This document shows positions 13,487-17,011 of a stretch of 17,011 nt of DNA, piece by piece (positions within the stretch are counted from its first letter, which is position 1; every line of letters starts with the position of its first letter). Origin of the DNA: JAFHCF01 sp048497495 (GTDB lineage: Bacteria; Pseudomonadota; Alphaproteobacteria; Rhizobiales; Ancalomicrobiaceae); assembly GCA_048497495.1 (NCBI GenBank), contig JAFHCF010000136.1:1-17011 (forward strand). Direction: 5' to 3'. Made by a program: the position numbers and the translations under genes. The notes below the pieces were generated by a model. The model worked only from the letters and a program-made list of their open reading frames with translations, was not told the origin of the DNA and did not search any database.

Positions 13487-13828
13487 TCAGGCCTCGCCTT
13501 CTTCGCCCTCGAGCGCCGCCTTGGTCTCGGCGAGGAATTCCTCGGAGCCCTTCTTGGCCTCGCGGAGGAGGTCGGTGATGTCCTTGCCGAGCCGGTCGAG
13601 GGCCATGCGCAGGCCGCCGACGGAGGGCTTGTCGGTCGACATGACGTAGCCCGACATGGCGATCGACACGGCGATCTCGATCAGGCCGAAGACGGCCGTG
13701 CCCTCGTCGACCTCGTTGTCGTCGAGATAGTCGAGGACCATCTCGCGGATCGCCTCGGCGTGGGCTTCCTGCTCGTCGTCGAAGGATTCGAATTCGCCGT
13801 TGTCGTTGTCGTTGCCGCCGTTGACCAT
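13487..13828 (-). CDS. Small acidic protein of unknown function
   Basis: A 113-residue protein with many Asp and Glu in its first 45 residues (GNDNDNGEFESFDDEQEAH) and at its C-terminus (EGEEGEA). Residues about 48-65 (AVFGLIEIAVSIAMSGYVM) are mildly hydrophobic but too broken for a clear membrane helix. The rest looks helical (LRMALDRLGKDITDLLREAKKG). I do not recognise a family. ATG 13828 is preferred over an upstream GTG because GGAG lies 8 bases before it. It is the last gene before a strong terminator and follows the xanthine phosphoribosyltransferase gene by 81 bases in the same direction, so it may be cotranscribed with it. Strand bias and codon use agree with a real gene. Confidence 0.75.
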   Translation of the reverse strand: MVNGGNDNDNGEFESFDDEQEAHAEAIREMVLDYLDDNEVDEGTAVFGLIEIAVSIAMSGYVMSTDKPSVGGLRMALDRLGKDITDLLREAKKGSEEFLAETKAALEGEEGEA

Positions 13829-13909
13829 CGGGGTACTCCGTCGTGTTGCGGTGTGGGCGAGCGGCACACGGGCGCCATCTCGGGGAAGGGGAGGGTGAGG
13901 GCGTGGTGC

Positions 13910-14413
13910 TCAGGCACCGCCCTCGCGGATCGGCGGCTGGAACTGCCAGCCCATGTCCCAGGGGAAATAGATCCAGGTGTCCTGCGAGACCTCGGTGACG
14001 AAAGTGTCGACCATGGGGCGGCCCTGGGGTTTGGCGTAGACGGTGGCGAAATGAGCCCTGGGCATCATTTCGCGGACGACGCGGGCGGTCTTCCCGGTAT
14101 CGACCAGGTCGTCGATGATCAGGATGCCGGCGCCCTCGCCGCCGCCGAGGTCGAGGAGGTGCGACTGCACCGTCTTCATGACCTTCAGCTCTCCCTGCGA
14201 CGTGTAGTCGTGATAGGAGGCGACGCAGACCGATTCGATCAGGCGAATGTCGAGCTCGCGCGCCACGATCGCCGCCGGCACCAGACCGCCGCGGGTGATC
14301 GCGACGATCGCCTGCCACTGGCCCTGGCCGGAGAGACGCCAAGCCAGCGCCCGAGCGTCGCGATGGAACTGGTCCCACGAAACGGGAAATGCCTTGGGTT
14401 GGGGAGCGGTCAT
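13910..14413 (-). CDS. gpt: Xanthine phosphoribosyltransferase
   Basis: A 167-residue purine salvage enzyme that makes XMP or GMP from xanthine or guanine and PRPP. The PRPP motif is ILIIDDLVDTGKTARVV (acidic pair D101-D102), preceded by the RGGLVPA loop (41-47). The hood and dimer regions YHDYTSQGELKVMK and the C-terminal YFPWDMGWQF are typical of alphaproteobacterial Gpt, as is the start KAFPVSWDQFHRDARALAWRL. ATG 14413 is preferred over GTG 14425, since AGG lies 7 bases upstream and it fits the family N-terminus. It starts 8 bases after the stop of the CinA-like gene, so the two form an operon. Confidence 0.95.
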   Translation of the reverse strand: MTAPQPKAFPVSWDQFHRDARALAWRLSGQGQWQAIVAITRGGLVPAAIVARELDIRLIESVCVASYHDYTSQGELKVMKTVQSHLLDLGGGEGAGILIIDDLVDTGKTARVVREMMPRAHFATVYAKPQGRPMVDTFVTEVSQDTWIYFPWDMGWQFQPPIREGGA

Positions 14414-14421
14414 CTCGAACC

Positions 14422-15189
14422 TCACGGATATTTGGCGCGGACTTCGGCGACCATCGCCTCGATCGCCGCGAAGGCGGCGTCGAGGGCGGCGGTGTCGCGG
14501 GCGCGCACCACGATGTTGGTGGCATAGCGACCGTCGCGCTCATAGGGGTAGGAGCCGATGACGGTGGTCGGATGGGCCTTCTGGATGGCGGCGAGCGGGG
14601 TGGCGACGAGGCCCTCGCCGCGCTCGGCGTCGACGGAGCGCGACAGCATCGGCCGGCCGCCCTTCAGGGTTCGGCACACCGTCTCCATCATCGCCTGGAG
14701 CACCACCGGCACGCCGGCCATGACATGGACGTTGCCGAGCCGGAAGCCGGGCATGCCGTTCTCGGTCTCGATCAGATCGGCGCCGTGGGGGATGCGGGCC
14801 ATGCGCAGGCGCGCCTCGTTGACCTCGGCGCGGCCGGCGAGGCGCGCCTTCAGGATCTCGACGGCGCGGGGGTGGTGATCGATGCCGACCTCGAAGGCCT
14901 TGGCGACGGCGTCGGCGGTGATGTCGTCGTGGGTCGGGCCGATGCCGCCGGAGGTGAAGACGTGGGTCCAGCGGGCGGAGAGCGCGCGCACCGCCTCGAC
15001 GATCATGTCCTCCTCGTCGGGGACGATGCGGACCTCGCGCAGATCGATGCCGATGGCGGTCAGGCTGTCGGCGACGAAACCGATGTTCTTGTCCTTGGTG
15101 CGGCCGGAGAGGATCTCGTCGCCGATCACCACCATGCCGGCGGTGACGATCTCGGGATCGGCGGCCGGGGAAAGATCGTCGGTCGTCAT
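14422..15189 (-). CDS. CinA N-terminal / MoaB-type molybdopterin-binding domain protein
   Basis: A 255-residue protein with the MoCF_biosynth (MogA/MoaB-like) domain at about 13-180: AGMVVIGDEILSGRTKDKN and FTSGGIGPTHDDITADAVAKA are the signature loops. It lacks the C-terminal PncC nicotinamide-nucleotide deamidase domain of full-length CinA, as is normal for this short alphaproteobacterial form, often annotated as competence/damage-inducible protein A. The true role is unclear; pyridine nucleotide repair is the guess from CinA. Two in-frame ATGs exist. ATG 15189 is preferred because GAGGAGG lies 9 bases upstream, whereas it directly abuts ATG 15198. It is followed 8 bases later by the gpt gene. 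Confidence 0.9.
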   Translation of the reverse strand: MTTDDLSPAADPEIVTAGMVVIGDEILSGRTKDKNIGFVADSLTAIGIDLREVRIVPDEEDMIVEAVRALSARWTHVFTSGGIGPTHDDITADAVAKAFEVGIDHHPRAVEILKARLAGRAEVNEARLRMARIPHGADLIETENGMPGFRLGNVHVMAGVPVVLQAMMETVCRTLKGGRPMLSRSVDAERGEGLVATPLAAIQKAHPTTVIGSYPYERDGRYATNIVVRARDTAALDAAFAAIEAMVAEVRAKYP

Positions 15190-15301
15190 GTCACCCATCC
15201 TCCTCGCCCGCGCGGGGCCCTCTGGCGGTCAATAGATCAAACCGGTGCGGGCCTCAAGGCGAGGAGACGGGCGGGTGGCGGAAAAGGCGGGGATGGCGGC
15301 C

Positions 15302-16504
15302 TCACTCGGGCTGGTCGACGCGCCAGCGGTAGATCCAGTCCATGCGGTCGAGCAGTTGCGCGCCGATGCCCCACTTCAGCGCGGCGTCGCGGAAGAAGGC
15401 GAACGCGTGGGGCAGGTGGTAGATGCGGCCGTTGGAGACGGCGAGGTCGACGATGGCGCGGGTCCGCGACTTGCGCAGCGCCTCATAGGCGCGCAGCGCC
15501 GCCGGCACGTTCGGCGCGCCGTCGAGCACGTGGGCGAGGACGGCGGCATCTTCGATCGCCATGCCGCCGCCCTGGGCGGCGAAGGGCAGGGTGGCATGGG
15601 CGGCGTCGCCGAGCAGCGTCACCGCGCCGGCGGTCCATTCGAAATCGGCGTCGAAGCCGCAGAGCGCCCATTTGGTCCAGGTCTCGGGCAGATCGAGCAG
15701 CCGGCGGGCGGCCTCGGGCCAGCGCGAACGGCCGGTCAGGCCGAAGTGGGCGGCGAACTCGGACTTGTCGGCGGGGACCGACCAACTCTCGTCCTGCCAG
15801 TCGTCCTCGACGACGGCGACGATGTTGAACTCGCGACCGGCGCGGATCGGGTAGTGGACGAGGTGGGCGCGCGGCGACAGCCACATGCCGGTGACGTCGG
15901 CCATGTCGGCGGGCACGCGCTCGATCGGGACGGTGGCGCGATAGGCGGTGCGACCGGTGTAGCGGGCGGGCGGGCCGGCGCGCAGCTTGGTGCGAACCCG
16001 CGAGCGCACCCCGTCGGCGCCGATCAGGCCGTCGGCGACGAAGTCGCGGGCCTCGCCGGCGACGGTGGTGTGGACCGTGATGGCCTCGGGCGCCGGGCTG
16101 GCGTCGCGGAAGCGGGCGTCGAGGACGAGGCTCACCGCGGGTTCGGCGGCGACCGCGTCGGCGAGAACGGCGAGAAGGTCGGCGCGATGGACGACCCAGA
16201 AGGGCGCCCCCCACCGGGCCATCGCCGCGTCACCGACCGCGGTGCGCGCCACTTCGCCGCCGGCGCGCGAGGAATGGACACGAATCTCGCGGGGGGTGAC
16301 GGCGACCTTCTCCAGCGCGGCGCCGAGGCCGAGATCGACCAGCACCCGCGAGGCGTTGGGCGACAGCTGGATGCCGGCGCCGACTTCCGCCAACTCCCGC
16401 GCCTGTTCGAGCACGGTGACGCGATGGCCGGCGCGGGCGAGCGTCAGCGCGGCGGTCAGACCGCCGATGCCGCCGCCCGCGACGATGAGGGAGTGGCTGG
16501 GCAT
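15302..16504 (-). CDS. FAD-dependent monooxygenase (salicylate hydroxylase-like)
   Basis: A 400-residue flavoprotein of the PHBH / salicylate 1-monooxygenase group, which hydroxylates aromatic substrates with NAD(P)H and O2. The Rossmann motif is IVAGGGIGGLTAALTLARAG (GxGxxG at 10-15) ending with the ribose-binding E33. The second NAD(P)H/FAD motif is LIGADGVRSRVR (162-168), and the FAD ribityl motif is LLGDAAHATLPFAAQGGG (G299-D300). All three are intact. ATG 16504 is chosen because the Rossmann strand starts right after it; the frame is open to 16855 but that part overlaps the zinc-finger gene. The ribosome site is weak. It follows the zinc-finger gene by 61 bases in the same direction. The substrate cannot be told. 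Confidence 0.93.
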   Translation of the reverse strand: MPSHSLIVAGGGIGGLTAALTLARAGHRVTVLEQARELAEVGAGIQLSPNASRVLVDLGLGAALEKVAVTPREIRVHSSRAGGEVARTAVGDAAMARWGAPFWVVHRADLLAVLADAVAAEPAVSLVLDARFRDASPAPEAITVHTTVAGEARDFVADGLIGADGVRSRVRTKLRAGPPARYTGRTAYRATVPIERVPADMADVTGMWLSPRAHLVHYPIRAGREFNIVAVVEDDWQDESWSVPADKSEFAAHFGLTGRSRWPEAARRLLDLPETWTKWALCGFDADFEWTAGAVTLLGDAAHATLPFAAQGGGMAIEDAAVLAHVLDGAPNVPAALRAYEALRKSRTRAIVDLAVSNGRIYHLPHAFAFFRDAALKWGIGAQLLDRMDWIYRWRVDQPE

Positions 16505-16565
16505 GGTCGCCGATCGGGGTGAGAGCGGAGCATGGCGGACGGGAGGGAGCGCGAACTCCCGCGGC

Positions 16566-16817
16566 TCATTGCGCGGCGACCGCGGGATGGTAGGCGGCTT
16601 CGGCGGGTTCGCAGCCGGCGGCGCCGAGGGTGGCGTCGTAGACGTAGAGCGTGCCGCAATAGGGGCAGAGCTTCTCGTCGCCCGTCCCCATGTCGAGGAA
16701 GACGTGCGGGTGATCGAAGGGCGGCCTCGCCCCGACACACATGAATTCGCGGGCGCCGATGCGGATCTTGTCGATCCCGCGATCGTTGGCGAAATGGGGA
16801 ACGGCAGCGTCCGCCAT
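16566..16817 (-). CDS. CHCC zinc-finger protein (zf-CHCC, NDUFS6-like domain)
   Basis: An 83-residue protein with the four-ligand pattern C27, H36, C51 and C54: FMCVGARPPFDHPHVFLDMG, then KLCPYCGTLYVY. This is the zf-CHCC domain, known from the NDUFS6 accessory subunit of mitochondrial complex I and present as small stand-alone proteins in alphaproteobacteria; its bacterial role is a zinc-binding accessory, possibly of complex I. ATG 16817 has GAGGAAAG a few bases upstream and starts MADAAVPHF. The tail after residue 60 is Ala-rich and variable. It precedes the FAD monooxygenase gene by 61 bases. The domain call is sure; the function is inferred from the family. Confidence 0.9.
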   Translation of the reverse strand: MADAAVPHFANDRGIDKIRIGAREFMCVGARPPFDHPHVFLDMGTGDEKLCPYCGTLYVYDATLGAAGCEPAEAAYHPAVAAQ

Positions 16818-17011
16818 GGGCTTTCCTCGTGGTGCGCGAATGAGGCCGGCACCATACCGGCGCCTCGTCGGATTGGGTAGTGGGAAAAGGGATGAGGGCC
16901 GGCACGCGGGCCGACGCGACGAAAGTCTGAGCCTCACGGCGGACCGCCCGGACCATTCCCGTCACGACGTGACGGCGGACGCCCGATCGAGCGAGGCGAC
17001 GAGGGGGCGGC
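16818..17011. other. Upstream region of the zinc-finger gene
   Basis: No protein gene is supported in the last 194 bases. It presumably contains the promoter of the leftward set, but no clear -35/-10 pair was found. A palindrome CGTCAC-GAC-GTGACG lies at 16960-16974 and could be an operator or belong to a gene beyond the edge. Confidence 0.35.

Noticed and set aside
13476..14543. 355-codon minus-strand frame covering gpt and the acidic protein
   Set aside because: It is Arg/Pro-rich and out of frame with the well-supported gpt gene; a shadow.
15245..16522. 425-codon plus-strand frame opposite the FAD monooxygenase
   Set aside because: Gly/Ala/Asp-rich with no motifs; the minus strand holds an intact flavoprotein with all three FAD motifs.
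16960..16974. CGTCAC-GAC-GTGACG palindrome near the right edge
   Set aside because: Short, in GC-rich DNA where such symmetry is common, and the gene it might serve is outside the window; noted only as part of the upstream region.
1..17011. CRISPR array, transposase, integrase or phage genes
   Set aside because: No regularly spaced repeats and no recognisable mobile-element proteins on either strand.

Overview
The window looks like chromosome from a GC-rich alphaproteobacterium, most likely of the order Hyphomicrobiales (Rhizobiales). The support is high GC by eye, alphaproteobacterial-looking proteins, and a xanthine phosphoribosyltransferase / CinA-like / FAD monooxygenase / CHCC zinc-finger neighbourhood of a kind found in that order. 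Genus and species cannot be fixed from the sequence.

Left third (1-8249): an envelope module. On the minus strand an adaptor gene is followed one base later by an RND efflux pump gene, and then by a MipA/OmpV outer-membrane protein cut by the window edge. Divergent from the adaptor, on the plus strand, are an OmpR-type response regulator and a sensor kinase with overlapping stop and start codons, then a DUF3313 lipoprotein. A 13-base element, AATGCTGYCGCAA, is present upstream of all three units (adaptor-pump, mipA-like gene, regulator-kinase) and reads in the direction of transcription each time. This is the best evidence that the two-component system controls the pump, the MipA-like protein and itself. 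No TolC-type outer-membrane channel is encoded here.

Middle (8250-11125): two LysR-type regulators and an NAD(P)-binding oxidoreductase. The first LysR gene lies behind an AT-rich segment with an inverted repeat. The second is divergent from the oxidoreductase gene, across a 103-base AT-rich intergenic region with a LysR-like palindrome. A perfect 10-bp stem follows the oxidoreductase stop.

Transition (11126-12231): no intact protein gene. It holds a truncated coding fragment, a tRNA-Leu(UAA) gene on the minus strand interrupted by a 212-nt group I intron between U34 and A35, and 156 bases upstream of it the first half of a second tRNA-Leu(UAA), intronless and broken just after the anticodon loop, joined to AT-rich DNA. 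This is the most unusual part of the window.

Right third (12232-17011): a small exported-looking protein, an SGNH/GDSL hydrolase behind a 17-bp palindrome, a strong terminator for leftward transcription, and then a leftward set: a CHCC zinc-finger protein, a FAD monooxygenase, a CinA/MoaB-type protein, xanthine phosphoribosyltransferase and a small acidic protein. These look like housekeeping and accessory metabolism. I found no CRISPR array, insertion sequence, integrase or recognisable phage gene. The nearest thing to a new system is the combined pump / MipA / two-component regulon, together with the intron-bearing tRNA next to a broken tRNA copy.
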